Positions 16,846 to 25,863 of a DNA stretch of 64,000 bases are shown here, in pieces. Position 1 is the first letter of the stretch. Every line of letters starts with the position of its first letter. The notes under the pieces were generated by a model, which searched no databases, was not told where the DNA came from, and was given only the letters and a program-made list of their open reading frames with translations. The translations under genes were made by a program, and so were the position numbers. This DNA is from Streptomyces subrutilus (GTDB lineage: Bacteria; Actinomycetota; Actinomycetes; Streptomycetales; Streptomycetaceae): positions 5,436,001 through 5,500,000 of the forward strand of contig NZ_CP023701.1 in assembly GCF_008704535.1 (NCBI RefSeq). Reading direction: 5' to 3'.

Positions 16846-17855
16846 CAGAAGCCCCGGATGCCCGAGCCGGGCGGCATCTCGCCGCGGGCGTGCGCGGCCG
16901 GGACGGGCGTGCGCTGGAGGATGTCCTGGACGACCTGCTCGGCGGTGCGGCGGGCCAGCTGGGCCTGCGCGGTGGGCAGCAGCCGGTGCGCGAGGACCGG
17001 CGCGGCCAGCTCCTGGACGTCGTCGGGCAGCACGTAGTCGCGGCCGGAGAGCGCGGCGGAGGCCTTCACGGCGCGCAGCAGGTGCAGGGTGGCGCGGGGT
17101 GAGGCGCCGAGCCGCAGGTCGGGGTGGCCGCGGGTGGCGGAGACCAGGTCGACGACGTAGCGCCGCACGGCCTCGGCGACGTACACCTCGCGGACGGCCT
17201 CGACGAGCTTGACGATGTCGTGGGCGTGCGCCACGGCCGCCAGGTCGTCGAGCGGGGAGAGGCCGCCGTGCACGTCGAGCATCTGGAGCTCGGCCTCGGG
17301 GCTGGGGTAGCCGACGGAGACGCGGGCCATGAAGCGGTCGCGCTGCGCCTCGGGGAGCGGGTAGGTGCCCTCCATCTCCACCGGGTTCTGGGTGGCGACG
17401 ACCATGAAGGGGCTGGGCAGCGTGTAGGTGGTGCCGTCGATGGTGACCTGGCGTTCCTCCATCGACTCCAGCAGCGCGGACTGGGTCTTGGGGGAGGCGC
17501 GGTTGATCTCGTCGCCGATGACGATCTGGGCGAAGATCGCGCCCGGCTTGAACTCGAACTCGCGGCGCTGCTGGTCGTAGATGCTGACGCCGGTGATGTC
17601 GGAGGGCAGCAGGTCCGGGGTGAACTGGATGCGCTGGACCGAGCAGTCGATGGACTTGGCCAGGGCCTTGGCGAGCATCGTCTTGCCGACGCCGGGGACG
17701 TCCTCGATCAGCAGGTGCCCCTCGGCGAGCAGGACCGTGAGCGCGAGGCGGACGACCTCGGGCTTGCCTTCGATCACGCTTTCGACGGAGTGGCGCACGC
17801 GCTCCGCCGTGCTGGTCAGATCCGCGAGGCTCGCTCTGTCGTCATACGTCGTCAC
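16845..17855 (-). CDS. MoxR-family AAA+ ATPase
   Basis: A 336-aa AAA+ ATPase of the MoxR class, a chaperone-like protein usually acting on VWA/DUF58 partners. Walker A is GVGKT (about 55-59), Walker B is IVIGDEINRA, followed by SPKTQSALLESMEER and sensor 1 (VVATQNPVE). The C-terminal lid ends with MPPGSGIRGF. GTG at 17855 is chosen because GAGGAGA lies about 7 nt upstream and the N-terminus VTTYDDRASL matches the family start. It is the first gene of the moxR-DUF58-transglutaminase operon. Confidence 0.92.
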   Translation of the reverse strand: MTTYDDRASLADLTSTAERVRHSVESVIEGKPEVVRLALTVLLAEGHLLIEDVPGVGKTMLAKALAKSIDCSVQRIQFTPDLLPSDITGVSIYDQQRREFEFKPGAIFAQIVIGDEINRASPKTQSALLESMEERQVTIDGTTYTLPSPFMVVATQNPVEMEGTYPLPEAQRDRFMARVSVGYPSPEAELQMLDVHGGLSPLDDLAAVAHAHDIVKLVEAVREVYVAEAVRRYVVDLVSATRGHPDLRLGASPRATLHLLRAVKASAALSGRDYVLPDDVQELAAPVLAHRLLPTAQAQLARRTAEQVVQDILQRTPVPAAHARGEMPPGSGIRGF

Positions 17856-17990
17856 CTGGTTCTCCTCGGCCCTTTCCCAGGGCCGACGCCCTTGGCGCAT
17901 GACCGGCCCACCCCGAAACACGGACGCCGGCCCGGGGGTTCCCGGGAGGCGCCTCCCCGCATTCTTGACGGCGTCACGGCCTGGTGTCAC

Positions 17991-18542
17991 TCAAGAGCTC
18001 GGATCGATCTCCCGCAGGAGCCCGGTGTGCACGTCGAAGACGAAGCCTCGCACATCGTCCTTGTGCGGCAGGAAGGGGTTGGTCCGGACCCGCTGCATGG
18101 ACTGGCGCACGTCCTGGTCGACGTCCCGGAAGGCCTCGACGGCCCAGGCCGGGCGCTGGCCGACCTCGTCCTCCAGCTCGTGCCGGAAGTCCTCGGTCAG
18201 GCTTTCGAGGCCGCATCCGGTGTGGTGGATGAGTATCACCGTGCGCGTGCCCAGGGCCCGCTGGCTGATGGTGAGGGAGCGGATGGTGTCGTCGGTGACC
18301 ACGCCGCCGGCGTTGCGGATCGTGTGGCAGTCGCCGAGCTCCAGGCCCAGGGCGGCGTGCAGGTCGAGGCGGGCGTCCATACAGGCCACGACGGCGACCC
18401 GGAGGACGGGCCGGGCGTCCATGCCCGGATCGGTGAACTGGGCGGCGTACTGACGGTTCGCGCCGACCAGACGGTCCGTGACGGAGGGGTCGCCGGAGGC
18501 CTCGGGCGCGGAGTCGGCGGGCAGGGATGCGGATGTCGTCAT
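17991..18542 (-). CDS. Beta-class carbonic anhydrase
   Basis: A 183-aa zinc enzyme that interconverts CO2 and bicarbonate. Zinc ligands are in ACMDARLDLHAAL (Cys with the Asp-Arg dyad) and in LIHHTGCG (His and Cys), in the order expected for beta carbonic anhydrases. Length fits the short actinobacterial type. The ATG at 18542 is preceded by TAACGT 7 nt upstream on the minus strand, implying a leaderless transcript. It is divergent from the dcw cluster and separated from moxR by 135 nt containing a GGGAGGCGCCTCCC palindrome that may terminate it. Confidence 0.9.
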   Translation of the reverse strand: MTTSASLPADSAPEASGDPSVTDRLVGANRQYAAQFTDPGMDARPVLRVAVVACMDARLDLHAALGLELGDCHTIRNAGGVVTDDTIRSLTISQRALGTRTVILIHHTGCGLESLTEDFRHELEDEVGQRPAWAVEAFRDVDQDVRQSMQRVRTNPFLPHKDDVRGFVFDVHTGLLREIDPSS

Positions 18543-18957
18543 GAGTACGACGTTAAGGGGCGCCGCAGGTAAAGGCAGTGGGCGAGGGGGGACAAAGAAG
18601 GTCAACGAACCTTGTTGTGAGCTAACCCACAGGGGTGAGACGGAGGCGGCCGTTCGGGTGATTCACGGGCATCCGAGGGTGGTGCGCGCTCCCGGCCCAC
18701 GGCGCGCGGGGCGGTTCGTTGACCGTGGCGACCGTTGCACTAAAGTGACGCGAACCGGCCGGAGCCCGGCCCTCACCGGCCGCCCGGCCCCCGTTGAACA
18801 CTCCGCGTGCGCGGGCGCGTACGTACGGCCCGGCCCTCCTCCGCTCACCGGCCGGCCCGGCGCCGGCCTCCCCGGCGCCGCCGGCCGGGCCCCCTTCCCG
18901 AGCGGCTGGGGACCCGGTGGTGCGTGCGCGCCGCGCGCCGTTATCTGAGAGGGCGCT
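18543..18957. other. Divergent intergenic region upstream of the dcw cluster
   Basis: 415 nt between the carbonic anhydrase gene and rsmH. It carries the promoter at 18719-18746 and a long GC-rich leader. No mraZ gene is present here, unlike in many bacteria. I see no ORF that I can support. Confidence 0.6.
18719..18746 (+). promoter_or_regulatory. Promoter of the dcw cluster
   Basis: TTGACC, 16-nt spacer, TAAAGT: a good vegetative-type promoter about 210 nt upstream of the rsmH start. The leader is therefore roughly 200 nt. Confidence 0.7.
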
Positions 18958-19917
18958 TTGACTAGCGAGTCCCGACACGTCCCGGTGATGCTCCAGCGGT
19001 GCCTGGACCTGTTGGCCCCGGCGCTGGAGAGGCCCGGGGCCGTCGTCGTCGACTGCACCCTCGGCCTCGGCGGCCACAGCGAGGCCCTGCTCACCCGGTT
19101 CCCCGAGGCGCACCTGATCGGCCTCGACCGCGACAAGGAGGCCCTGCGGCTGTCCGGCGAGCGCCTCGCGCCCTTCGGCGACCGGGCCATCCTCGTCCAC
19201 GCGATCTACGCCGACCTCGCCGAGGTGCTGGACGGGCTGCGCATCCCCGCCGTCCAGGGCATCCTCTTCGACCTCGGCGTCTCCTCCATGCAGCTCGACG
19301 AGGCCGACCGCGGGTTCGCGTACGCCCAGGACGCGCCGCTGGACATGCGCATGGACCAGTCCACGGGCATCAGCGCGGCCGAGGTCCTCAACACGTACGC
19401 GCCCGGCGAGCTCGTGCGCATCCTGCGCCAGTACGGCGAGGAGAAGCAGGCCAAGCGGATCGTGTCCGCGATCGTCCGGGAGCGGGAGAAGGAGCCCTTC
19501 ACCGACAGCGCCCGGCTGGTCGAGCTGATCCGCGACTCCCTGCCGCAGGCGGCCAAGCGCACCGGCGGCAACCCGGCCAAGCGGACCTTCCAGGCCCTGC
19601 GCATCGAGGTCAACGGCGAGCTGTCGGGCCTGGAGCGGGCCGTCCCGGCGGCGGTGGACCGGATCGCGGTCGGCGGCCGGATCGCGGTGCTCTCCTACCA
19701 CTCGCTGGAGGACCGGCTGGTCAAGCAGGTCTTCGCGGCGGGCGCCACGTCCACCGCGCCGCCCGGCCTCCCCGTCGTCCCGGAGAAGTACCAGCCGAAG
19801 CTGAAGCTGCTGACCCGCGGCGCGGAACTGCCCACCGAGGAGGAGATCGCCGAGAACCGGCGGGCCGCCCCGGCGCGCTTCCGCGGCGTCGAACGGATCC
19901 GGGCGGCGCGGCTGTGA
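18958..19917 (+). CDS. rsmH: 16S rRNA (cytosine1402-N4)-methyltransferase
   Basis: A 319-aa SAM methyltransferase that modifies C1402 of 16S rRNA. It starts with RHVPVMLQRCLDLL, then motif I VVDCTLGLGGHSEALL (about 31-46), GILFDLGVSSMQLDEADRGF (conserved DLGVSS motif), MDQSTGISAAEVLN, RTFQALRIEVNGEL and SYHSLEDRLVKQVF, all standard for RsmH/MraW. TTG at 18958 is used as start and has GAGAGGG 5 nt upstream. It is the first gene of the dcw cluster. The ftsL start overlaps its stop by 4 nt. Confidence 0.95.
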   Translation: MTSESRHVPVMLQRCLDLLAPALERPGAVVVDCTLGLGGHSEALLTRFPEAHLIGLDRDKEALRLSGERLAPFGDRAILVHAIYADLAEVLDGLRIPAVQGILFDLGVSSMQLDEADRGFAYAQDAPLDMRMDQSTGISAAEVLNTYAPGELVRILRQYGEEKQAKRIVSAIVREREKEPFTDSARLVELIRDSLPQAAKRTGGNPAKRTFQALRIEVNGELSGLERAVPAAVDRIAVGGRIAVLSYHSLEDRLVKQVFAAGATSTAPPGLPVVPEKYQPKLKLLTRGAELPTEEEIAENRRAAPARFRGVERIRAARL

Positions 19918-20552
19918 CGGCCGGGGGCGGCAGGGCCGGGAGGTTCGCCACGCTGACGCGCGGGCAGGCGGCCCGCGTGGGCCGCGCACTCGGCGGCCGC
20001 CCCGGCCGTCCCACCGGCGGGGCGGGTTCCACCGGGCAGGCGGCGCGGATGCCGTTCGTGCTGCTGGTCGTGGCCCTGCTCGGCGGCGGCCTGATCAGCC
20101 TGCTGCTGCTGAACTCGGCGCTGAACGAGGGCTCCTTCCAGCTGAGCAGGCTCAAGAAGGAGACCACCGCCCTCACCGACGAGGAGCAGGCCCTCCAGCG
20201 CGACGTGGACGGCTACTCGGCCCCCGACGCCCTCCAGCGCCGGGCGCAGGAACTCGGCCTGGTGCCCGGCGGCAGCCCGGTCTTCATCGGCCCCGACGGC
20301 AAGGTCACCGGCACCGCCGCGGCGGCCGAGGCCCCGCCGCCCCCGTCCCCCGCACCCACCCCCTCCGGCCCCGCCGCGCCGCCCGCGACCGCGGCCGGCA
20401 CCCCGGGAGCGCCCTCCGGCACCCCGGCCGCTCCGGCGCCCGGGCAGGCCCCGGCCCCGGCGGCCGGCGCGACGAACCCGCCGGGCCAGGCCCCGACCGG
20501 CCCGGCCGCCCCGGGCGCGAGCCCCCAGCCCAACCAGCCACCCGGAAGGTGA
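19914..20552 (+). CDS. ftsL: Septum formation initiator, FtsL-like
   Basis: A 212-aa bitopic division protein. A basic N-terminus is followed by a single transmembrane helix (about 47-67, MPFVLLVVALLGGGLISLLLL). A short leucine-zipper-like coiled coil (about 78-110, FQLSRLKKETTALTDEEQAL) probably pairs with DivIC in the divisome. The C-terminal 90 residues are a Pro/Ala/Gly-rich extracytoplasmic tail. The GTG overlaps the rsmH stop (GTGA). Identification rests on position, topology and coiled coil; FtsL sequences are poorly conserved. Confidence 0.85.
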   Translation: MTAGGGRAGRFATLTRGQAARVGRALGGRPGRPTGGAGSTGQAARMPFVLLVVALLGGGLISLLLLNSALNEGSFQLSRLKKETTALTDEEQALQRDVDGYSAPDALQRRAQELGLVPGGSPVFIGPDGKVTGTAAAAEAPPPPSPAPTPSGPAAPPATAAGTPGAPSGTPAAPAPGQAPAPAAGATNPPGQAPTGPAAPGASPQPNQPPGR

Positions 20553-20556
20553 CGTC

Positions 20557-20673
20557 GTGACGCGGATTCCCGCGGGGCCGTCCCCCGCCCCGCCCTCCCT
20601 CCGGTCCGCGGGCGCCGCCCGGACCCCCGCCCGGCCCGACACGGACCCGCGGTGCGGGGCGGTGGGCGCGTGA
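20557..20673 (+). CDS. Possible 38-aa coupled small ORF between ftsL and ftsI
   Basis: GTG at 20557 has GGAAGG 7 nt upstream, and the frame runs 38 codons (MTRIPAGPSPAPP...) to a TGA at 20671 that overlaps the ftsI GTG at 20670 (GTGA). 37 of 38 codons end in G or C. The product is Pro/Ala/Arg-rich with no recognisable domain. It could be a real small protein or a leader whose translation couples ftsL and ftsI. It may also be chance in a GC-rich gap. Confidence 0.4.
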   Translation: MTRIPAGPSPAPPSLRSAGAARTPARPDTDPRCGAVGA

Positions 20674-22688
20674 GTCCGCAGGAACCGCCGCGCAAGCGGG
20701 TGCCCGGACCGGCCGGACCGGGCGGCCCGCGGCCCGGCGCACGCGACCGGGCGCGGGCCGGAGCCCGCCCCGCCTCCCGGCCCGCGCCCCGCCCCGCGAC
20801 CCGGCGCCCCGCCGGCCGCCGGCCGCACACCATCCGGCTGGGCAGCCCCCGGCCGCGGCTGCGGCTGGTCGGCGTCGGCCTGACCCTCGTGATGCTCGTC
20901 TTCGTCGTCCGCCTGCTCCAGGTGCAGGCCGTCGACGCGCGGGCGTTCTCCGCCGAGGCCTCCAAGAACCGGTACACCAGCGTCCGGCTCGCCGCCGAGC
21001 GCGGCGAGATCACCGACCGCAAGGGCGTGGCCCTGGCCACCAGCGTGGACGCGTACGACATCACCGCCGACCCGAAGATGTTCACCCCGCAGGAGAGCAA
21101 GGCCCCGGACGCACCCGAACAGGCCGCCGCCCTCCTCGCGCCCATCCTCGGCAAGGACGCCAAGGAGATCGCGGCCCGGCTCGCCACCAAGAACAGCCGC
21201 TACGTCGTCCTCGCGAACCGCCAGACCCCCCAGGTCTGGAACCAGATCAAGGACCTCAAGCGGGTCTTCGCGGACCGGGCCGCGGCCGACAAGCGGGGCA
21301 ACGGCCCCGGCGCCAACGTCCTGGCGGGGGTCTTCAACGCGGACAGCAGCAAGCGGGTGTACCCGGGCGGCGACCTGGCCGCCGGGATACTGGGCTACGT
21401 CAACGCCGAGGGCAAGGGCGCCGGCGGCCTGGAGTCCTCCCTCGACAAGAAGCTGTCCGGCAAGGACGGCGAGGTCACCTACGCCCAGTCCGGCGGCCGC
21501 CGCGTCCCCACCGCCGGCTCCAGCGAGAAGCCCGCCGTGCCCGGCGAGGACATCGAGCTGACCATCGACCGCGACATCCAGTGGGCGGCCCAGAGCGCCA
21601 TCGCCGAACAGGTCCAGAAGTCCGAGGCCGACCGCGGCTACGTCGTCGTCCAGGACACCCGCACCGGCGAGATCCTCGCCATGGCCAACGCCCCCGGCTT
21701 CGACCCCAACGACCTCACCCGGGCCCGCTCCGCCGCCATGGGCAACGCCGCCCTCCAGGACGTCTACGAGCCCGGCTCCACCGCCAAGGTCATGTCGATG
21801 GCCGCCGTACTGGAGGAGAAGAAGGCCACCCCCGCCACGCACGTGGAGGTCCCCAACCGGCTCCACCGGGGCGACCGGCTCTTCAAGGACGACGTCGACC
21901 ACCCGACCTGGTACCTGACCCTCAACGGGGTCCTCGCCAAGTCCTCCAACATCGGCACCATCCTGGCCACCGGCCAGCTCGGCCCCACCCAGCCCGAGGC
22001 CAACAAGGTGCTGTACTCCTACCTCACCAAGTTCGGCATGGGCCGGCCCACCGGCCTGAACTACCCCGGCGAGTCCCGCGGCCTCCTCGCCAAGCCCGAG
22101 GACTGGTCGACCTCCCAGCAGTACACGATCCCCTTCGGCCAGGGCATGTCCCTCAACGCCGTGCAGGCCGCCTCCGTCTACTCGACCATCGCCAACGGCG
22201 GGGTCCGCACCACCCCCACCCTGGTCCGCGGCACCAAGGGCCCCGACGGCCGCTTCACCCCGGCCCCGGCCCCCGAACAGACCACCGTGGTCAGCCCGGA
22301 GACCGCCAGGACCCTCGCCGAGATGCTCGAATCCGTGGTCGACGACCAGGAGGGCACCGGCACCAAGGCCCGCATCCCCGGCTACCGGGTCGGCGGCAAG
22401 ACCGGCACCTCCAACCGCGTGGATCCGGCCACCGGCCGCTACAAGGGCTACACCGCCTCCTTCGCCGGTTTCGCCCCCGCCGACAAGCCGCGCATCACCG
22501 TCTACTGCGCCATCCAGAACCCGACGAAGGGCAGTTACTTCGGCGGTCAGATCTGCGGACCCATCTACAAGAAGGTCATGGAGTTCGCCCTCAAGACCCT
22601 CCAGGTCGCCCCCACCGGAACCGCTCCCGCCGGACTTCCGGTCACCTTCGAGCCCGGCCCTCAGCCCAGCCCGCAGCCCGGTCAGTGA
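20670..22688 (+). CDS. ftsI: Septal peptidoglycan transpeptidase (class B PBP, FtsI/PBP3)
   Basis: A 672-aa monofunctional transpeptidase that crosslinks septal peptidoglycan. An Arg/Pro-rich cytoplasmic tail precedes one transmembrane helix (about 66-86). A PBP dimerisation domain follows (AAERGEITDRKGVALATS), then the penicillin-binding domain. Catalytic motifs are S370-T-A-K373, S425-S-N427 and K577-T-G. Conserved context includes YEPGSTAKV and VGGKTGTSNR. GTG at 20670 is chosen because it overlaps the upstream sORF stop. GTG at 20652 is in frame and also possible. It works with FtsW, encoded downstream. Confidence 0.93.
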   Translation: MSPQEPPRKRVPGPAGPGGPRPGARDRARAGARPASRPAPRPATRRPAGRRPHTIRLGSPRPRLRLVGVGLTLVMLVFVVRLLQVQAVDARAFSAEASKNRYTSVRLAAERGEITDRKGVALATSVDAYDITADPKMFTPQESKAPDAPEQAAALLAPILGKDAKEIAARLATKNSRYVVLANRQTPQVWNQIKDLKRVFADRAAADKRGNGPGANVLAGVFNADSSKRVYPGGDLAAGILGYVNAEGKGAGGLESSLDKKLSGKDGEVTYAQSGGRRVPTAGSSEKPAVPGEDIELTIDRDIQWAAQSAIAEQVQKSEADRGYVVVQDTRTGEILAMANAPGFDPNDLTRARSAAMGNAALQDVYEPGSTAKVMSMAAVLEEKKATPATHVEVPNRLHRGDRLFKDDVDHPTWYLTLNGVLAKSSNIGTILATGQLGPTQPEANKVLYSYLTKFGMGRPTGLNYPGESRGLLAKPEDWSTSQQYTIPFGQGMSLNAVQAASVYSTIANGGVRTTPTLVRGTKGPDGRFTPAPAPEQTTVVSPETARTLAEMLESVVDDQEGTGTKARIPGYRVGGKTGTSNRVDPATGRYKGYTASFAGFAPADKPRITVYCAIQNPTKGSYFGGQICGPIYKKVMEFALKTLQVAPTGTAPAGLPVTFEPGPQPSPQPGQ

Positions 22689-22732
22689 CGCACCGACCGG
22701 CCGGCCCGCCAGAAAAGCGTGAGGCACCATCA

Positions 22733-24442
22733 GTGACAACGATCACCCCGAAACCAGGGAACCAGTCGACCGGCGGCGCCGAGCCCGCGCCCTCGCTTCG
22801 CGAGCGGCCCGCCGAGCCCGGTACGCTCACCGCCGTGTCCCACGCTGATCAGCCCAGAACCACCCGGAAGGACGCCCCGGCAGTGCCGCCGGGAGCGCCC
22901 CGGCCCCTGTCCGCCCGCCCGGTCCCGCTGGACGAGCTGGCCGCGCTGCTGGGCCTGCCCGCACCGGCGGCCACCCGGATCACCGGCATCACGCACGACT
23001 CCCGTGCGGTGCGCCCCGGAGACCTGTACGCGGCCCTGCCCGGAGCCCGCACCCACGGAGCCGACTTCGCGGCCCAGGCGGCCGGCCTCGGCGCCGCCGC
23101 CGTGCTGACCGACCCCGCCGGGTCGCAGCGCGCCGCCGCGACCGGACTGCCCGTCCTCGTGCTGGAGGACCCGCGCGGCCGGATGGGTGAGCTCGCCGCC
23201 GCGATCTACGGACGGCCCGGCGAGGGCCTGCTCCAGATCGGCATCACCGGAACCTCCGGCAAGACCACCACGGCGTACCTGGTGGAAGGCGGCCTGCGCG
23301 CCGCCTGCCGCAGCACCGGGCTCGTCGGCACGGTCGAGATGCGCATCGGCGACGAGCGCATCAAGTCCGAGCGGACCACCCCCGAGGCCACCGACCTCCA
23401 GGCCCTCTTCGCCGTCATGCGCGAACGCGGCGTCCAGGCCGTGGCCATGGAGGTCTCCAGCCACGCCCTGGTGCTCGGCCGGGTGGACGGCTGCGTCTTC
23501 GACGTCGCCGTCTTCAACAACCTGAGCCCGGAGCACATGGAGTTCCACTCCGACATGGAGGACTACTTCCAGGCCAAGGCCTCCCTCTTCACCGCGCGCC
23601 GCGCCCGCCTGGGGGTGGTCAACCTGGACGACGAGTACGGCCGCCGCCTGGCCAAGGAGGCGGAGATCCCGGTGGTCACCTTCTCCGCCGCCGGCGACCC
23701 GGCCGCCGACTGGCGCGCCGAGGACGTGGTGTCCGGACCGGCGAGCTCCACCCTGACCCTGACCGGCCCGGCCGGCCGGCGCGTCCGGGCCGTCGCCCCG
23801 CTGCCCGGCCCCTTCAACGTCGCCAACACCGTCGCCGCCGTCGTGACCCTCGCCGCCGCCGGGCTCGACCCGCAGACCGCCGCCGACGGCATCGCCGCGG
23901 TCCCCGGGGTGCCGGGCCGGCTGGAACGGGTCGACGCGGGACAGCCGTACCTCGCCGTCGTCGACTACGCGCACAAGACGGACGCCGTCGAATCGGTCCT
24001 GCGCGCCCTGCGCGAGGTCACCACCGGCAGGCTCCACATCGTGCTCGGCTGCGGCGGCGACCGCGACACCACCAAGCGCGCCCCGATGGGCGCCGCGGCC
24101 GCGCGCCACGCCGACGTGGCCGTCCTGACCTCCGACAACCCGCGCTCCGAGGACCCCCTCGCGATCCTCGCCGCGATGCTCGAAGGCGCCGTGTCCGTAC
24201 CGCCCGCCGAGCGCGGCACCGTCCTCGTCGACGCCGACCGGGCCGCGGCCATCGCCGCCGCCGTCGCCCGCGCCGAGCCGGGGGACACCGTCCTGGTGGC
24301 CGGAAAGGGCCACGAGCAGGGCCAGGACACCGGGGGAGTCGTCCGGCCCTTCGACGACCGCACCGTGCTCCGCGCCGCGATCGAGAACCAGGCTGCGCAC
24401 AGCAGAGAAACCGCCGTCCGACAGGCCGAGGTGAACCAGTGA
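22733..24442 (+). CDS. murE: UDP-MurNAc-tripeptide synthetase
   Basis: A 569-aa Mur ligase that adds the third stem residue to UDP-MurNAc-Ala-Glu. The ATP loop is GITGTSGKTTTAYLVEGG (about 178-195). The DNPR motif (TSDNPRSEDP) marks the diaminopimelate-adding type, consistent with LL-DAP in Streptomyces walls. Other Mur motifs (HALVLGRVDG, FNNLSPEHMEFH, NVANTVAAV) are intact. The first 60 residues are Pro/Ala-rich and may be non-catalytic. GTG at 22733 has GAGG 8 nt upstream; a GTG at 22834 is an alternative. It overlaps murF by 4 nt. Confidence 0.94.
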   Translation: MTTITPKPGNQSTGGAEPAPSLRERPAEPGTLTAVSHADQPRTTRKDAPAVPPGAPRPLSARPVPLDELAALLGLPAPAATRITGITHDSRAVRPGDLYAALPGARTHGADFAAQAAGLGAAAVLTDPAGSQRAAATGLPVLVLEDPRGRMGELAAAIYGRPGEGLLQIGITGTSGKTTTAYLVEGGLRAACRSTGLVGTVEMRIGDERIKSERTTPEATDLQALFAVMRERGVQAVAMEVSSHALVLGRVDGCVFDVAVFNNLSPEHMEFHSDMEDYFQAKASLFTARRARLGVVNLDDEYGRRLAKEAEIPVVTFSAAGDPAADWRAEDVVSGPASSTLTLTGPAGRRVRAVAPLPGPFNVANTVAAVVTLAAAGLDPQTAADGIAAVPGVPGRLERVDAGQPYLAVVDYAHKTDAVESVLRALREVTTGRLHIVLGCGGDRDTTKRAPMGAAAARHADVAVLTSDNPRSEDPLAILAAMLEGAVSVPPAERGTVLVDADRAAAIAAAVARAEPGDTVLVAGKGHEQGQDTGGVVRPFDDRTVLRAAIENQAAHSRETAVRQAEVNQ

Positions 24443-25863
24443 TCGCCCTCTCCCTCGCCGAGATCGCCGACATCACCGGCGGCCGGCCCCACGACATACC
24501 GGATCACTCGGTACGGATCGTCGGGCCCGTCGTCATCGACTCCCGCCAGGTGGAGGCCGGCAGCCTCTTCGCCGCCTTCGACGGCGAGCACGTCGACGGC
24601 CACGACTACGCCGGGCGCGCGGTGGCCGCCGGCGCCGCGGCCGTCCTCGCGGCCCGGCCCGTCGGCGTGCCCGCGATCGTCGTGCCCGACGTGGAGAGGG
24701 CGCTCGGCGCCCTCGCACGGGCCGTCGTCGAGCGGCTCGGCACCGACGTGGTGGCCCTCACCGGCTCCGCCGGGAAGACCTCCACCAAGGACCTCATCGC
24801 GCAGGTGCTCCAGGCCCACGCGCCCACGGTGTGGACGCCCGGATCCCTCAACAACGAGATCGGCCTGCCGCTCACCGCGCTCAAGGCCACCGAGGAGACC
24901 CGCCACCTCGTCCTGGAGATGGGCGCCCGCGGGATCGGCCACATCCGCTACCTCACCGGCCTGACCCCGCCGCGCATCGGACTCGTCCTGAACGTCGGCA
25001 CCGCCCACATCGGGGAGTTCGGCGGCCGCGAGCAGATCGCCCAGGCCAAGGGGGAACTGGTCGAGGCCCTGCCGTCCGAGGCCGAGGGCGGGATCGCCGT
25101 CCTCAACGCCGACGACCCGCTCGTGCGCGCCATGTCCGCCCGTACGAAGGCCCGTACGGTCCTGTTCGGAGAGGCCGGGGACGCCGACGTCCGGGCCACC
25201 GGCGTACGGATGGGCCCCGGGGGGCAGCCCGCCTTCACACTCCACACCCCTACCGGGTGCGGCGAAGTGACCTTGCGGCTGTACGGTGAGCACCACGTGT
25301 CGAACGCGCTCGCCGCGGCCGCCGTCGCCCATGTACTGGGCATGTCCGTCGAGGAGATCGCCACCGCGCTCTCCGGGGCGGGCACCTTGTCCCGGTGGCG
25401 GATGGAGGTCACCGAGCGGGCGGACGGCGTGACGATCGTCAACGACGCCTACAACGCGAACCCGGAGTCCATGCGGGCCGCCCTGCGCGCGCTTGCCGCG
25501 ATGGGCGGCGCCGCCAGGGCGAACGGGGGACGCACGTGGGCGGTGCTCGGCCCCATGGCCGAACTCGGTGACGCATCGCTGGCGGAGCACGACGCGGTGG
25601 GACGGCTTGCCGTCCGGCTCAACGTGAGCAAGCTCGTCGCAGTCGGGGGCAGGGAAGCGTCCTGGCTGCAACTGGGCGCATATAACGAGGGTTCGTGGGG
25701 TGAGGAGTCGGTGGTCGTGTCCGACGCGCAAGCGGCGGTCGACCTGTTGCGCAGTGAACTGCGCCCGGGTGACGTCGTGCTGGTGAAGGCTTCGAGGTCG
25801 ATCGGTCTGGAGCGGGTCGCGCTGGCGTTGCTGGAGCGCGAGGGCGAGGTCGCCGAGCGATGA
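24439..25863 (+). CDS. murF: UDP-MurNAc-tripeptide:D-Ala-D-Ala ligase
   Basis: A 474-aa Mur ligase that adds D-alanyl-D-alanine to complete the UDP-MurNAc-pentapeptide. The ATP-binding loop is ALTGSAGKTSTKDLIAQVL (about 110-128). It continues with SLNNEIGLPLTALKA, the carbamylated-Lys region MGARGIGHI, NVGTAHIGEFGG, and the nucleotide motif VNDAYNANPESMRAAL. Length and motif order are standard. Translation is coupled both ways, with GTGA overlap to murE and ATGA overlap to mraY. Confidence 0.95.
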   Translation: MIALSLAEIADITGGRPHDIPDHSVRIVGPVVIDSRQVEAGSLFAAFDGEHVDGHDYAGRAVAAGAAAVLAARPVGVPAIVVPDVERALGALARAVVERLGTDVVALTGSAGKTSTKDLIAQVLQAHAPTVWTPGSLNNEIGLPLTALKATEETRHLVLEMGARGIGHIRYLTGLTPPRIGLVLNVGTAHIGEFGGREQIAQAKGELVEALPSEAEGGIAVLNADDPLVRAMSARTKARTVLFGEAGDADVRATGVRMGPGGQPAFTLHTPTGCGEVTLRLYGEHHVSNALAAAAVAHVLGMSVEEIATALSGAGTLSRWRMEVTERADGVTIVNDAYNANPESMRAALRALAAMGGAARANGGRTWAVLGPMAELGDASLAEHDAVGRLAVRLNVSKLVAVGGREASWLQLGAYNEGSWGEESVVVSDAQAAVDLLRSELRPGDVVLVKASRSIGLERVALALLEREGEVAER

